A DNA stretch of 43,259 nucleotides, taken from an uncultured bacterium. Its GTDB lineage: Bacteria; Cyanobacteriota; Vampirovibrionia; Gastranaerophilales; Gastranaerophilaceae. Shown here piece by piece: positions 16,762-24,589 of the stretch (position 1 is the first letter of the stretch; every line of letters begins with the position of its first letter). The stretch is from contig USEW01000002.1 of the NCBI GenBank assembly GCA_900553845.1, forward strand, positions 1 through 43,259. Direction: 5' to 3'. The position numbers and the translations under genes were made by a program. The notes below the pieces were generated by a model that had not been told where the DNA came from, did no database searches, and was given only the letters and a program-made list of their open reading frames with translations.

Positions 16762-16982
16762 TTTTTATCCTTTTTTTTGTATATATTTACAACAGATTTT
16801 ATTATATTCTAATTAGGAAAATATTTCAATTGCAAAGGAATTACCATTTTATTGCAAATTTATTGTATTTTTGTTGTAATTAATTTACAATAAAATTGTA
16901 ATAAATCTTAAAGTTAAATTTACCTAAAAATCAATCATACAAAGGGTAAAAAACAAAAAAGGAAATATTATAATATAAGTAT

Positions 16983-17879
16983 ATGTTAAAAAATCAATTT
17001 AAATTTATTTTTTTAATATTTTTATCGTTTGTTATTGCTTTTAATAATCAATTAAATGCAAGTGCGATAAAAATAGGATTATACGAAAACGTAAAGAAAA
17101 CCTCGCTTGCATCAAGTGGTGAAGCATACCTGATAAATGGCAAAACAGGCGAAAGACTTTTTACCTTCAATAAAATGAAATATTATGACTTTAAAACATA
17201 CCGGGACAATATAGCTATTATAATAAACGGTCAAACCTATAACACAAAAACAAATAATGTCGTCATTACATCAAAAAATCCAAATGATTTTTTATGTGCA
17301 AAAAATCGCTGGTATCGCGGTAATATGATGATAAAACTTGTTAATGGCGGACTGACTGTTATTAATGACCTGAGTTTGGAAGATTATTTAAAAGGTGTCG
17401 TGCCGTCTGAAATGCCATCAGGTTGGAATATTGAAGCACAAAAAGCCCAGGCAATTGCAGCAAGAAGCTATGCAATTGCTAATCTTGGGAAAAGAGGCTC
17501 ATATGGCTATGACTTAAAAGATACGCCTGAAGATCAGGCTTATGGCGGAGCTTCAAGTGAAACAAACAAAACTAATACAGCTGTTGAGCAAACAAAAGGA
17601 ATCGTTTTAACATATAATAAAAAAGTAATTCCTGCTTTTTATTGCGCTTCAGCTGGCGGACAAACAAAAGCATCAGGTGATGTCTGGTATCAGGATTTGC
17701 CATTTTTAAAATCAGTACCTTCATTTGACGAACATATTTCAAAAAATGGTCATGGTGTCGGGATGTCACAACATGGTGCCAATAATCTTGCTAAAATGGG
17801 ATATAATGCCTATCAAATTTTAAACTACTTTTATTCAAACACACATTTTGGAAAGCTTGATTCTTCATGGAAAATTTAA
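16983..17879 (+). CDS. SpoIID/LytB domain protein (exported)
   Basis: A 298-aa exported protein with an N-terminal hydrophobic signal (about 8-27). The SpoIID domain is shown by 'LEDYLKGVVPSEMPSGWNIEAQKAQAIAARSYA' (about 134-166), 'YGGASSETNKTNTAV' and 'GHGVGMSQHGANNLAKMGYNAYQIL' near the C-terminus. SpoIID proteins are lytic transglycosylases acting on peptidoglycan stripped of stem peptides; non-sporulating cyanobacteria also encode them, presumably for wall remodelling. TATAAT at 16969-16974 is only 8 nt before the ATG. The 3' end overlaps nth by 13 nt. Confidence 0.9.
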   Translation: MLKNQFKFIFLIFLSFVIAFNNQLNASAIKIGLYENVKKTSLASSGEAYLINGKTGERLFTFNKMKYYDFKTYRDNIAIIINGQTYNTKTNNVVITSKNPNDFLCAKNRWYRGNMMIKLVNGGLTVINDLSLEDYLKGVVPSEMPSGWNIEAQKAQAIAARSYAIANLGKRGSYGYDLKDTPEDQAYGGASSETNKTNTAVEQTKGIVLTYNKKVIPAFYCASAGGQTKASGDVWYQDLPFLKSVPSFDEHISKNGHGVGMSQHGANNLAKMGYNAYQILNYFYSNTHFGKLDSSWKI

Positions 17880-18514
17880 AAACATTAAAGAATATTGACT
17901 TAATCGTTGAAACACTAAAAATTAACCCGACAAAAAGAAGTGAATTTGTTGAGTTTATGGAGCATATTCAAGATCCTTTTATAGTCTTAATTGCTTGTAT
18001 TTTAAGCTTGAGAACAAACGATAAAACTACCATTGGCGCAACAAAAAGGATGCTTGAACTTGGAAAAACACCAGTTGATTTTGCAAATCTTGATGTTGAC
18101 ACTTTAAGTCGGGCTATATATCCTGTGGGATTTTACAAGAATAAAGCAAGTCAGATTATTGATCTATCAAAAGAGCTTGTCAATAATTATAATTCAATTG
18201 TGCCAAAGACTATTGAAGAATTGGTGAAGTTTAAAGGTGTCGGGCGAAAAACAGCCAACTTAACCCTCGCAAAAGGCCATAATATCCCGGCTATATGTGT
18301 TGATGTCCATGTTCACAGAATTACAAACAGATTAGGTATTTTAGAATCAAAAACGCCTGATGAAACTGAGATGATTTTGCGAAAAATACTTCCTAAAAAA
18401 TACTGGCTTGATATAAATACAATTTTAGTTACCCACGGTCAAAACATCTGTAAACCGCAAAAACCAAACTGCAGCATTTGTCCGTTATCTGATTTGTGTG
18501 AGAAAAGAATATAA
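17867..18514 (+). CDS. nth: Endonuclease III (DNA glycosylase/AP lyase)
   Basis: A 215-aa base-excision repair enzyme that removes oxidised pyrimidines and nicks the resulting AP site. The helix-hairpin-helix 'KFKGVGRKTANLTLA' includes catalytic K128; catalytic D146 is in 'VDVHVHRITNRLG'. The C-terminal [4Fe-4S] loop has cysteines 195, 202, 205 and 211 with the exact C-x6-C-x2-C-x5-C spacing. It overlaps the spoIID gene by 13 nt in a different frame, so the two are co-translated. Length is normal. Confidence 0.96.
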   Translation: MENLKTLKNIDLIVETLKINPTKRSEFVEFMEHIQDPFIVLIACILSLRTNDKTTIGATKRMLELGKTPVDFANLDVDTLSRAIYPVGFYKNKASQIIDLSKELVNNYNSIVPKTIEELVKFKGVGRKTANLTLAKGHNIPAICVDVHVHRITNRLGILESKTPDETEMILRKILPKKYWLDINTILVTHGQNICKPQKPNCSICPLSDLCEKRI

Positions 18515-18517
18515 CTT

Positions 18518-18535
18518 ATTACAAATATTTACAAT
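18518..18535 (+). repeat. HLR1-like direct repeat
   Basis: ATTACAAA (18518-18525), 2 nt, TTTACAAT (18528-18535). This matches the cyanobacterial HLR1 form of two KTTACAWW boxes separated by 2 nt at all but the first base. The second box doubles as the -35 of the promoter at 18528-18556. Related copies are at 985-1000, 15593-15608 and 2007-2025. Confidence 0.4.
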
Positions 18536-18556
18536 TATACTTATTTACGGTATAAT
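18528..18556 (+). promoter_or_regulatory. Strong promoter pointing into a gene-free region
   Basis: TTTACA (18528-18533), 17 bp, TATAAT (18551-18556), predicted start near 18563. It fires into about 960 nt without a conventional gene. Just downstream is an 8-codon ORF with AGGGA before its ATG (18587-18613). The promoter could serve a non-coding RNA or be a distal promoter of the infA operon. Confidence 0.55.
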
Positions 18557-18595
18557 TTTTTGTTGTACATTTAAATTTAGGGACTTATGAACAAC

Positions 18596-19124
18596 TTTAC
18601 ACAAAGCGAATAAGCTTCAAAGAGTTGCAGACATTTAAAGTTGTGTATTCTTTGAATTCATTCCCAAATATGGAATGAATTCAATATTTGAAATCCATAT
18701 GCAGGTGTCTTGAATTTCCTTCAAGCTCAAAGCGTTTCGCCTGTCGTCCTGTGGGCTGTCGGCTTCGACTTCTGACCACCTGAGGCTTTTGCCCTCATTT
18801 CATTCGGTCGTCATTGCTACGGCGGTCATTAACTACTTCGCTTATACTCGGAAGCTGGATCGCATCCTCGTCTAAAGCTTCGCACAGCTTACGCTTTTTT
18901 TTACGCATTCTCCCGATTGTTGTGTAGGCGTTCAACCAATGAATTAGCTTCTTTCGCTCCCCAGGACTCCGCCCGTCCGAAAATTCACAGGCTCGGGTCG
19001 AAATTAGTAAGAATGTGTGCCTCAAGTTGTGTTGTAGCTGCTCTTGTAGGCGAAGCCAAAGGCTGAGCCATACAAGTTCAGCATGACAGGAAAGAGGAAA
19101 GTCATCATGAATTTTACACAAAGC
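18596..19124. repeat. GC-rich island bounded by 12-bp direct repeats
   Basis: TTTACACAAAGC occurs at 18596-18607 and 19113-19124, 517 bp apart. Both copies sit in near-identical 8-codon ORFs with ribosome sites (18587-18613 and 19107-19133; products MNNFTQSE and MNFTQSLV). Between them, about 18720-19090 has over 50% G+C in places (35 of 60 bases at 18721-18780) against a very AT-rich background. A 108-codon minus frame (18795-19121) crosses it but starts with TTG, has odd composition and resembles repeat-derived ORFs; I do not call it a gene. Fragments such as GTCATGCTGAACTTG (minus strand, near 19070-19090) look like dispersed intergenic repeats of other genomes. The rest of the gap (19135-19521) is plain AT-rich DNA with the infA promoter. 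Confidence 0.5.
18652..18684. repeat. Perfect 13-bp inverted repeat
   Basis: Positions 18652-18664 pair perfectly with 18672-18684 around a 7-nt loop. There is no following T-run, so it is not an intrinsic terminator. It lies about 90 nt downstream of the promoter at 18528-18556 and inside the island's left, AT-rich part. Confidence 0.6.
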
Positions 19125-19256
19125 TTAGTGTAAACTGCTATATAAATCATTAAATTTAAATAGAAGAATAATAAAAAAGGTAGGGTTTGGTTTCTAAATT
19201 GTAAAATTCCTCTTCTTACATTTTATTTTTGAATAAAGCGATCTAAGTAATTATTT

Positions 19257-19285
19257 TTGTCAAGGAATAATTTTGTTTTTATAAA
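19257..19285 (+). promoter_or_regulatory. Promoter of the infA-ribosomal protein operon
   Basis: TTGTCA (19257-19262), 17 bp, TATAAA (19280-19285). It would give a leader of about 230 nt before infA, long enough for regulation, although I see no known ribosomal-protein leader fold. A further TTGATT-17-TAGTAT pair (19461-19489) is a weaker, closer candidate. Confidence 0.5.
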
Positions 19286-19521
19286 GATAAAAAAATAAAA
19301 TACTTAATAAAAATTAATAAATAAAAGATATATAGTAATATATTGTGGTTTTAGGTATAAAGTTAATAATAATTTGAATAAGTGCTTACAAAATAAAAAC
19401 AAAAATATGTGGACATGTGAAAAAAGGCACAATAAAATGGTTTTCGTTAAAAATTGGTGCTTGATTATAAATAATTTTTGAAATAGTATATTGTTATAAA
19501 ATAAAATAAAAGAGGTTAAAG

Positions 19522-19737
19522 GTGTCAAAAGACGTAATAGAATTTGAAGGAACGATATTGGAATCATTACCAAATGCGATGTTTCGAGTAATGTTGGAAA
19601 ACGACCATGAGATATTGGCGCATATATCGGGCAAGATAAGAAAGAATTTTATAAGAATATTACCAGGTGACAAGGTAAAAGTTGAGATGACTCCATACGA
19701 TTTAACCCGCGGACGTATTACATACAGATTAAAATAG
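19522..19737 (+). CDS. infA: Translation initiation factor IF-1
   Basis: A 71-aa OB-fold protein that binds the 30S A site during initiation. The sequence matches IF-1 along its whole length ('IEFEGTILESLPNAMFRVMLEN', residues 6-27, and 'LPGDKVKVEMTPYDLTRGRITYR'). The start is GTG with AGAGG about 9 nt upstream. It is the first gene of the ribosomal-protein/rpoA operon. Confidence 0.97.
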   Translation: MSKDVIEFEGTILESLPNAMFRVMLENDHEILAHISGKIRKNFIRILPGDKVKVEMTPYDLTRGRITYRLK

Positions 19738-19774
19738 ATAGAAATATAAAGATGAAGAAAAAGGAAATTCAAAA

Positions 19775-19888
19775 ATGAAAGTTAGAGCCTCAGTAAAAAA
19801 AATATGTGACAAATGCAAGACCATTAAAAGAAAAGGTGTATTAATGGTTATATGCGAAAATCCAAAACATAAACAAAGACAAGGATAA
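19775..19888 (+). CDS. rpmJ: 50S ribosomal protein bL36
   Basis: A 37-aa zinc-binding ribosomal protein, easily missed because of its length. It begins MKVRASVKKICDKCKTI and ends KHKQRQG; C11, C14, C27 and H32 are the zinc ligands of the cysteine-containing form. AAGGAAA lies about 8 nt before the ATG. It sits between infA and rpsM as in cyanobacteria and many other bacteria. Confidence 0.96.
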   Translation: MKVRASVKKICDKCKTIKRKGVLMVICENPKHKQRQG

Positions 19889-19930
19889 ATTTTTTAAAGT
19901 AAAACATTTAAGTAAAGGAGAAATATAAAT

Positions 19931-20299
19931 ATGGCAAGACTTGCCGGGGTAGATTTACCTCGTAACAAAAGAATGGTAATAGCATTAACTTATATTTACG
20001 GCATTGGAAAAACAAGAAGTGCTAAAATATTAGATGCAGCAAATATATCTTATGATCTAAAAACCGATGATTTAACTGATGACGATTTAAAGAAATTACG
20101 TGATGAATTGGCCCATTACTCAATTGAGGGTGATTTAAAACGTGAAGAGTCACAAAACATAAAACGTTTGTCAGAGATAAATTCATACCGTGGATTGCGT
20201 CATCGTCGTAAACTTCCATGCCGCGGACAAAGAACGAAGACAAATGCACGCACCCGTCGTGGGAAGAAAACAGGACCTATAGCAGGTAAGAAAAAATAA
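19931..20299 (+). CDS. rpsM: 30S ribosomal protein uS13
   Basis: A 122-aa head protein of the 30S subunit that contacts the P-site tRNA and 50S bridges. Typical features are 'MARLAGVDLPRNKRMVIALTYIYGIG' at the N-terminus (residues 1-26), 'SYRGLRHRRKLPCRGQRTKTNARTRRG' at the C-terminus and a terminal Lys tail. AAGGAG precedes the ATG. Length is normal. Confidence 0.98.
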   Translation: MARLAGVDLPRNKRMVIALTYIYGIGKTRSAKILDAANISYDLKTDDLTDDDLKKLRDELAHYSIEGDLKREESQNIKRLSEINSYRGLRHRRKLPCRGQRTKTNARTRRGKKTGPIAGKKK

Positions 20300-20343
20300 A
20301 AAGACAAGCAAATAAAAAATAATTAAAGGAGTAATATAATAAA

Positions 20344-20730
20344 ATGGCAAGACCAACAAAACAAAAGAAAAAGGAAAGAAAAAATGTGCTCACAGGTGTG
20401 GTGCATATTCAATCTACTTTCAATAACACAATTGTTACTTCAACTGATACACAAGGTAATGCAATTGCTTGGGCATCAGCGGGAGGATGCGGATTTAAAG
20501 GTGCGCGTAAAGGGACTCCTTTTGCAGCACAGAGTGCAGCAGAGATTGTTGCAAAAAAATCAATGGACCAGGGAATGAAAAAGGTTGAGGTATATGTAAA
20601 AGGACCAGGTTCAGGACGTGAAACAGCAATACGTGCGATACAAGCAGCTGGGCTTGAAATAACTATGATTAAGGATGTGACACCAATTCCTCACAACGGA
20701 TGTCGTCCACCAAAACGTAGAAGAGTATAG
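20344..20730 (+). CDS. rpsK: 30S ribosomal protein uS11
   Basis: A 128-aa 30S platform protein near the mRNA exit. The conserved core 'GVVHIQSTFNNTIVT' (about 18-32), 'GFKGARKGTPFAAQ' and the C-terminal 'HNGCRPPKRRRV' identify it. AAAGGAG is upstream. It is co-transcribed between rpsM and rpsD. Confidence 0.98.
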   Translation: MARPTKQKKKERKNVLTGVVHIQSTFNNTIVTSTDTQGNAIAWASAGGCGFKGARKGTPFAAQSAAEIVAKKSMDQGMKKVEVYVKGPGSGRETAIRAIQAAGLEITMIKDVTPIPHNGCRPPKRRRV

Positions 20731-20765
20731 TAAAATAAATTAAGAAAAATAAAAGGAGTCAAAAA

Positions 20766-21368
20766 TTGGCGAGATATAAAGGACCTACAAATAAATTATA
20801 CCGTAACTATGGTGTTAAAGATTTATCTAATAGAAAATTAGTTTCATCGTTAAGACAAAATGCTTCAGGTCAGCATGGTGCGATGAGAAAAAAACTTTCT
20901 GATTATGCTGTTCACTTAAAAGAAAAACAAAAAATACGTTATACATATTTAGTAAGTGAAAAGCAATTTGCAAAATATTATCATATGGCAGCGCGTAAAA
21001 AAGGTGTTACCGGTACAATATTGTTACAATATTTAGAGTCAAGATTGGATAATGTAGTTTTTCGTGCAGGTTTTGCAATCACACGTAAGCAATCAAGACA
21101 AATGGTAAACCATGGACACGTGCTTGTAAACGGAAAACGTGTAGATATAGCGTCATATTTGGTTAAACCAGGCGATGTTATAACATTTAAAGCAAAAAGT
21201 TCCGATTTTATGAAAACAACTTTAGAATCAATTGATATGGCTATTGCTCCTGAGTGGATGACAATTGACCGCGATGAACAAAAAATAGTATTTGAAAGAA
21301 TACCAGAACGCGACCAATTAGACCCTGATTTTAAAGAGCATTTGGTAATTGAGTATTATTCTAAGTAG
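20766..21368 (+). CDS. rpsD: 30S ribosomal protein uS4
   Basis: A 200-aa primary 16S rRNA-binding assembly protein with an S4 RNA-binding domain ('LESRLDNVVFRAGFAITRKQSRQMVNHGHVLVNGKRVDIASYLV', about 89-132). The start codon is TTG, placed behind AAAGGAG and giving the standard MARYKGP N-terminus. The zinc cysteines of some uS4 forms are absent, so this is the zinc-free type. Its end and the rpoA start are 22 nt apart. Confidence 0.97.
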   Translation: MARYKGPTNKLYRNYGVKDLSNRKLVSSLRQNASGQHGAMRKKLSDYAVHLKEKQKIRYTYLVSEKQFAKYYHMAARKKGVTGTILLQYLESRLDNVVFRAGFAITRKQSRQMVNHGHVLVNGKRVDIASYLVKPGDVITFKAKSSDFMKTTLESIDMAIAPEWMTIDRDEQKIVFERIPERDQLDPDFKEHLVIEYYSK

Positions 21369-21390
21369 TTTTAAATTAGGAGAAGAATTA

Positions 21391-22377
21391 ATGGATTTAA
21401 AGATAAAATGTATAAATACGACAACTGATTCGGATGGTTCACAATACGGTAAGTTTGTCATTGAACCTTTAGATAGAGGTTTTGGTACAACAATTGGCAA
21501 TTCGCTTCGTCGTGTATTGATTTCATCATTAGAAGGTGCTGCTGTTACATCAATGAGAATTGAAGGTATCACACACGAATACACATCAATCCCAGGTGTT
21601 GTTGAGGATGTAATTGATATTATGTTGAACATGAAAGGTTTAGTATTCAAATGTGAAACCAACGAAGCACAGCATATAAGACTTGATGTTGATAAACCGG
21701 GGCCTGTTTTGGGCGCTGATTTGAAATTGCCATCAGGTGTAAAAGTTGTAAATCCTGACTGGTTAATATGTACAATTGCTGAAGGCGGTGAAATCCACGC
21801 TGATATCATTGTTGAAACAGGCAAAGGATATATAACAAATGATGTATTAAAAGATAATAAAGGTCAGTTACCAATTGATATGCTACCAATTGATGCTACA
21901 TTTATGCCAATTAAACGTGTAAGTTATAATGTTGAAGCTGCTCGTGTTGGTGATTCAATGGATTATGATAAGTTGACGTTAGAAATATGGTCAAATGGAA
22001 GTATTGAAGTTACAAGTGCTTTATCTCAAGCTGCGCAGTTGTTAATTGAGCAATTTAGTCAAATAGCTTCAATAACAGGTCAACCTTCTTTGTTTTGTGA
22101 TTCATCGTCATCTTCTGATATTATGGATGAACCGCAAGTTGAAGCAGCTCCTACAATTACAATTGAGGATTTGGAGCTATCAGTTCGAGCTTATAACTGT
22201 TTAAAGCGTGCTAGCATAAACTCTTTACCTGAATTGTTGAAAAAATCAGAGCATGATTTACTAAATATAAAGAATTTCGGTAAAAAATCATCAGATGAGG
22301 TTATTGAAAAGTTGCGTGAATGCGGGCTTGATTTAGCTCCAAATCCTGAAGGGTTTGACTCATCATTAGTTGAGTAG
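21391..22377 (+). CDS. rpoA: RNA polymerase alpha subunit
   Basis: A 328-aa subunit that nucleates RNA polymerase assembly. The N-terminal dimerisation domain contains 'GFGTTIGNSLRRVLISSLEGAAVT' (about 30-53), and the C-terminal domain (about 255-320) with 'LELSVRAYNCLKRASINSLPELL' and 'NFGKKSSDEVIEKL' binds UP elements and activators. The frame is open further upstream, but the ATG at 21391 directly behind TAGGAGAA is the right start. An acidic linker of about 25 residues joins the domains. Confidence 0.98.
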   Translation: MDLKIKCINTTTDSDGSQYGKFVIEPLDRGFGTTIGNSLRRVLISSLEGAAVTSMRIEGITHEYTSIPGVVEDVIDIMLNMKGLVFKCETNEAQHIRLDVDKPGPVLGADLKLPSGVKVVNPDWLICTIAEGGEIHADIIVETGKGYITNDVLKDNKGQLPIDMLPIDATFMPIKRVSYNVEAARVGDSMDYDKLTLEIWSNGSIEVTSALSQAAQLLIEQFSQIASITGQPSLFCDSSSSSDIMDEPQVEAAPTITIEDLELSVRAYNCLKRASINSLPELLKKSEHDLLNIKNFGKKSSDEVIEKLRECGLDLAPNPEGFDSSLVE

Positions 22378-22411
22378 TATAAGAGAAATATAGATAAAGG
22401 ATAATAAAACA

Positions 22412-22840
22412 ATGAGACACCAAGCAAAAAAACACCAATTATCAAGAGCGCAAGACCAGCGTAAAGCATTATTGCGTTCATTGGCAACTCAATTGTTTTT
22501 GCATGGCGAAATAAAGACAACAATGGCAAAAGCTAAAGCTTTAAAGTCATATGCTGATAAAGTTATTTCGTTAGCAAAAAAGGGTGATTTAAATTCACGT
22601 CGTATTGCGTTGCGTTATATATATGACATTAAAACTAACCGATATATGGATGTTGAAACAAAAGCGGTTGTTGATGAAAAGGTTGAAGGTAAAAAACTTA
22701 TGGAAGAAACAGTTTTGAGAAAGTTGTTTACTGAAATATCAAGTAAATACGCAAATCGTAATGGAGGTTATACACGTATTTATCGTATGCCAAATCGTCG
22801 CGGCGACAATTCTGAAATGGCATTAATTCAATTGAGTTAG
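22412..22840 (+). CDS. rplQ: 50S ribosomal protein bL17
   Basis: A 142-aa 50S protein located near the exit tunnel. 'MRHQAKKHQLSR', 'ALLRSLATQLFLHGEIKTTMAKAK' and the terminal 'NRNGGYTRIYRMPNRRGDNSEMALIQL' pattern are diagnostic. It is longer than the usual 116-127 aa because of an insertion of about 20 residues near 70-95, rich in Glu and Lys, before the conserved 'VLRKLFTEIS' helix. It follows rpoA, as in most bacteria. Confidence 0.96.
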   Translation: MRHQAKKHQLSRAQDQRKALLRSLATQLFLHGEIKTTMAKAKALKSYADKVISLAKKGDLNSRRIALRYIYDIKTNRYMDVETKAVVDEKVEGKKLMEETVLRKLFTEISSKYANRNGGYTRIYRMPNRRGDNSEMALIQLS

Positions 22841-22858
22841 TGTTTAATGTAGGTTAAA

Positions 22859-23602
22859 ATGTCAACACGATATAAACTTATAGTTGAGTATGTGGGGACG
22901 AATTATTTTGGCTCACAAAAACAGCCAAAAGTAAATACAATACAATCAAAGCTTGAAGAAGCTCTTTGTACATTGACAAAACAAAACATAAAAATAATCT
23001 TATCAGGCAGGACGGATAAAGGTGTGCATGCTTGTTCTCAGGTTGCACACTTTGATTGTGATAATAATATTTATGATAAGGGTCGATTTTTGCACTCGTT
23101 AAACGGTATATTGCCATATGACATATGCATAAAGTCGATTGAAGAAGTATCAAAAAATTTTCATGCACAAAAAAGCGCAAAAAAAAGACATTATTGTTAT
23201 ACTATTGCCAATCGAAAAATAAGAAGTGTTTTTGATAGACACGTCTTACTTTATCAAAAACCTTTGGATGAAAGAAGAATAAATCAAGCTTTAAGTTATT
23301 TGCTTGGATGTCATGATTTTTCAGCTTTTAAATCAAGCAATACGCAAAATCCTGCAAAAGTATGCAATATGTTTGAGGCAAAATGTATAAGAGAAGGCGA
23401 AATCTTAAAAATACATTTTGTTGCAGACAGATTTTTGTATAAAATGGTAAGGACAATAGTTGGTACTTTGATTATGATTGAGCAGAATGCTTTTGACCCG
23501 TCGAAAATGAAAGAAATTCTTGAATCGGAAATAAGACAAAATGCCGGCAAAACAGTAAGTCCCGATGGGCTTACTTTAGTTGAGGTTATATATTTTAATT
23601 AA
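22859..23602 (+). CDS. truA: tRNA pseudouridine(38-40) synthase
   Basis: A 247-aa enzyme that isomerises uridines 38-40 in tRNA anticodon arms. The catalytic aspartate is D53 in 'LSGRTDKGVHA', and the C-terminal 'RFLYKMVRTIVGTL' and 'DGLTLVEV' motifs are present. It lies 18 nt after rplQ and before rplM, the typical cyanobacterial order. Length is normal. Confidence 0.96.
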   Translation: MSTRYKLIVEYVGTNYFGSQKQPKVNTIQSKLEEALCTLTKQNIKIILSGRTDKGVHACSQVAHFDCDNNIYDKGRFLHSLNGILPYDICIKSIEEVSKNFHAQKSAKKRHYCYTIANRKIRSVFDRHVLLYQKPLDERRINQALSYLLGCHDFSAFKSSNTQNPAKVCNMFEAKCIREGEILKIHFVADRFLYKMVRTIVGTLIMIEQNAFDPSKMKEILESEIRQNAGKTVSPDGLTLVEVIYFN

Positions 23603-23651
23603 ACTTCAATTTAAAAAACAAAAAAGAAAAAATATTAATGGAGGCAATATA

Positions 23652-24092
23652 ATGAAAACTTATTCAGCAAAGCCTCTTGAGGTTGAAAGAAAGTGGTATT
23701 TAATTGATGCAAACGGACAAACTTTGGGTCGCTTAGCTACTACAATTGCAAATATCTTAAGAGGAAAAAATAAACCACAATATACACCAAATGTTGACAC
23801 AGGTGATTTTGTCGTGGTTATTAATGCTAAAGGTATTACAGTTACAGGTAAAAAAGAAACCGATAAAATTTATTATTCACATAGCGGATATCCTGGCGGA
23901 TTAAAATCTATAAGTTTTAAAGACTTAATGGAAAAAGACCCGAGAAAAGCTATTGAAAAAGCAGTAAAAGGTATGTTACCACATAATACTTTGGGCGCAC
24001 AACAGTTTACTAAATTAAAAGTGTATGCTGATGATAAGCATCCGCATGAAGCTCAAAAGCCGATTGTGTATAATGAAAGTGAGGTAAAATAA
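23652..24092 (+). CDS. rplM: 50S ribosomal protein uL13
   Basis: A 146-aa early-assembly protein of the 50S subunit ('KWYLIDANGQTLGRLATTIA', residues 15-34; 'HSGYPGGLKS'; 'AVKGMLPHNTLGAQQFTKLKVYA' near the end). An upstream in-frame ATG overlaps truA, but ATG 23652 has GGAGG 7 nt upstream and gives the family's normal N-terminus. Its stop shares one base with the rpsI start (TAATG), so the two are translationally coupled. Confidence 0.96.
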   Translation: MKTYSAKPLEVERKWYLIDANGQTLGRLATTIANILRGKNKPQYTPNVDTGDFVVVINAKGITVTGKKETDKIYYSHSGYPGGLKSISFKDLMEKDPRKAIEKAVKGMLPHNTLGAQQFTKLKVYADDKHPHEAQKPIVYNESEVK

Positions 24093-24487
24093 TGCAAGAT
24101 AACGAAATTATGGCAACAGGTAGACGCAAAACCTCAATAGCTGTTGTAAAATTGGTTCCAGGTAAAGGTCGTGTATTTGTAAATGGTAAAACTTTTGACG
24201 GTTATTTTGGCAATCTTCCTATTTTGGAAATGATGGTTTATCGTCCTTTGGCTTTAACTGATAATCAGGAAAAATACGATGTCAAAGTTAAGGTTATTGG
24301 CGGTGGTGTTTCATCACAAGCCGGTGCAATAGCTCATGGTATTTCACGTGCTTTGCTTAAACTGAACGAAGAAAATAAAGCACTTTTACGCTCTGAAGGG
24401 CTTTTAACACGTGATGCACGTGTTAAAGAACGTAAAAAATACGGACGTAAACGTGCACGTAAAAGATTCCAATTCTCAAAACGTTAA
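24092..24487 (+). CDS. rpsI: 30S ribosomal protein uS9
   Basis: A 131-aa 30S head protein whose C-terminal tail contacts P-site tRNA. 'ATGRRKTSIAVVKLVPGKG', 'GGGVSSQAGAIAHGISRALL' and the terminal 'KKYGRKRARKRFQFSKR' are typical. ATG at 24092 is behind GAGGT; a second ATG at 24110 would give a slightly shorter form. It ends the operon and is followed by a strong terminator. Confidence 0.97.
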   Translation: MQDNEIMATGRRKTSIAVVKLVPGKGRVFVNGKTFDGYFGNLPILEMMVYRPLALTDNQEKYDVKVKVIGGGVSSQAGAIAHGISRALLKLNEENKALLRSEGLLTRDARVKERKKYGRKRARKRFQFSKR

Positions 24488-24510
24488 TATATATACAAAT
24501 TTATATTTTC

Positions 24511-24547
24511 AAAATTTCCGAATATTTGCATATATTCGGAAATTTTT
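24511..24547 (+). terminator. Intrinsic terminator of the ribosomal-protein operon
   Basis: A perfect 15-bp stem pairs 24511-24525 with 24532-24546 around a 6-nt loop (TTGCAT), running into a T-tract. The loop serves as the -35 hexamer of the next promoter. Confidence 0.88.
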
Positions 24548-24554
24548 GTATAAT
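24526..24554 (+). promoter_or_regulatory. Promoter embedded in the rpsI terminator
   Basis: TTGCAT (24526-24531, exactly the terminator loop), 17 bp, TATAAT (24549-24554). It predicts a start near 24561 for the zinc-ribbon/LemA/protease operon, with a leader of about 29 nt. Confidence 0.55.
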
Positions 24555-24589
24555 ATTATTATATAAATAAATTAGTGGTTTATGATTGA

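Noticed and set aside
19089..19104. GAGGAAAGTC, resembling the P4 region of RNase P RNA
   Set aside because: None of the other conserved RNase P elements is found within several hundred bases on either strand, so it is a chance match.
18795..19121. 108-codon minus-strand frame in the gene-free region
   Set aside because: It starts with TTG, shares the GC-rich repeat-like composition of the island, and translates to an Arg/Ser-rich sequence that looks like a read-through of intergenic repeat DNA. No ribosome site is convincing.
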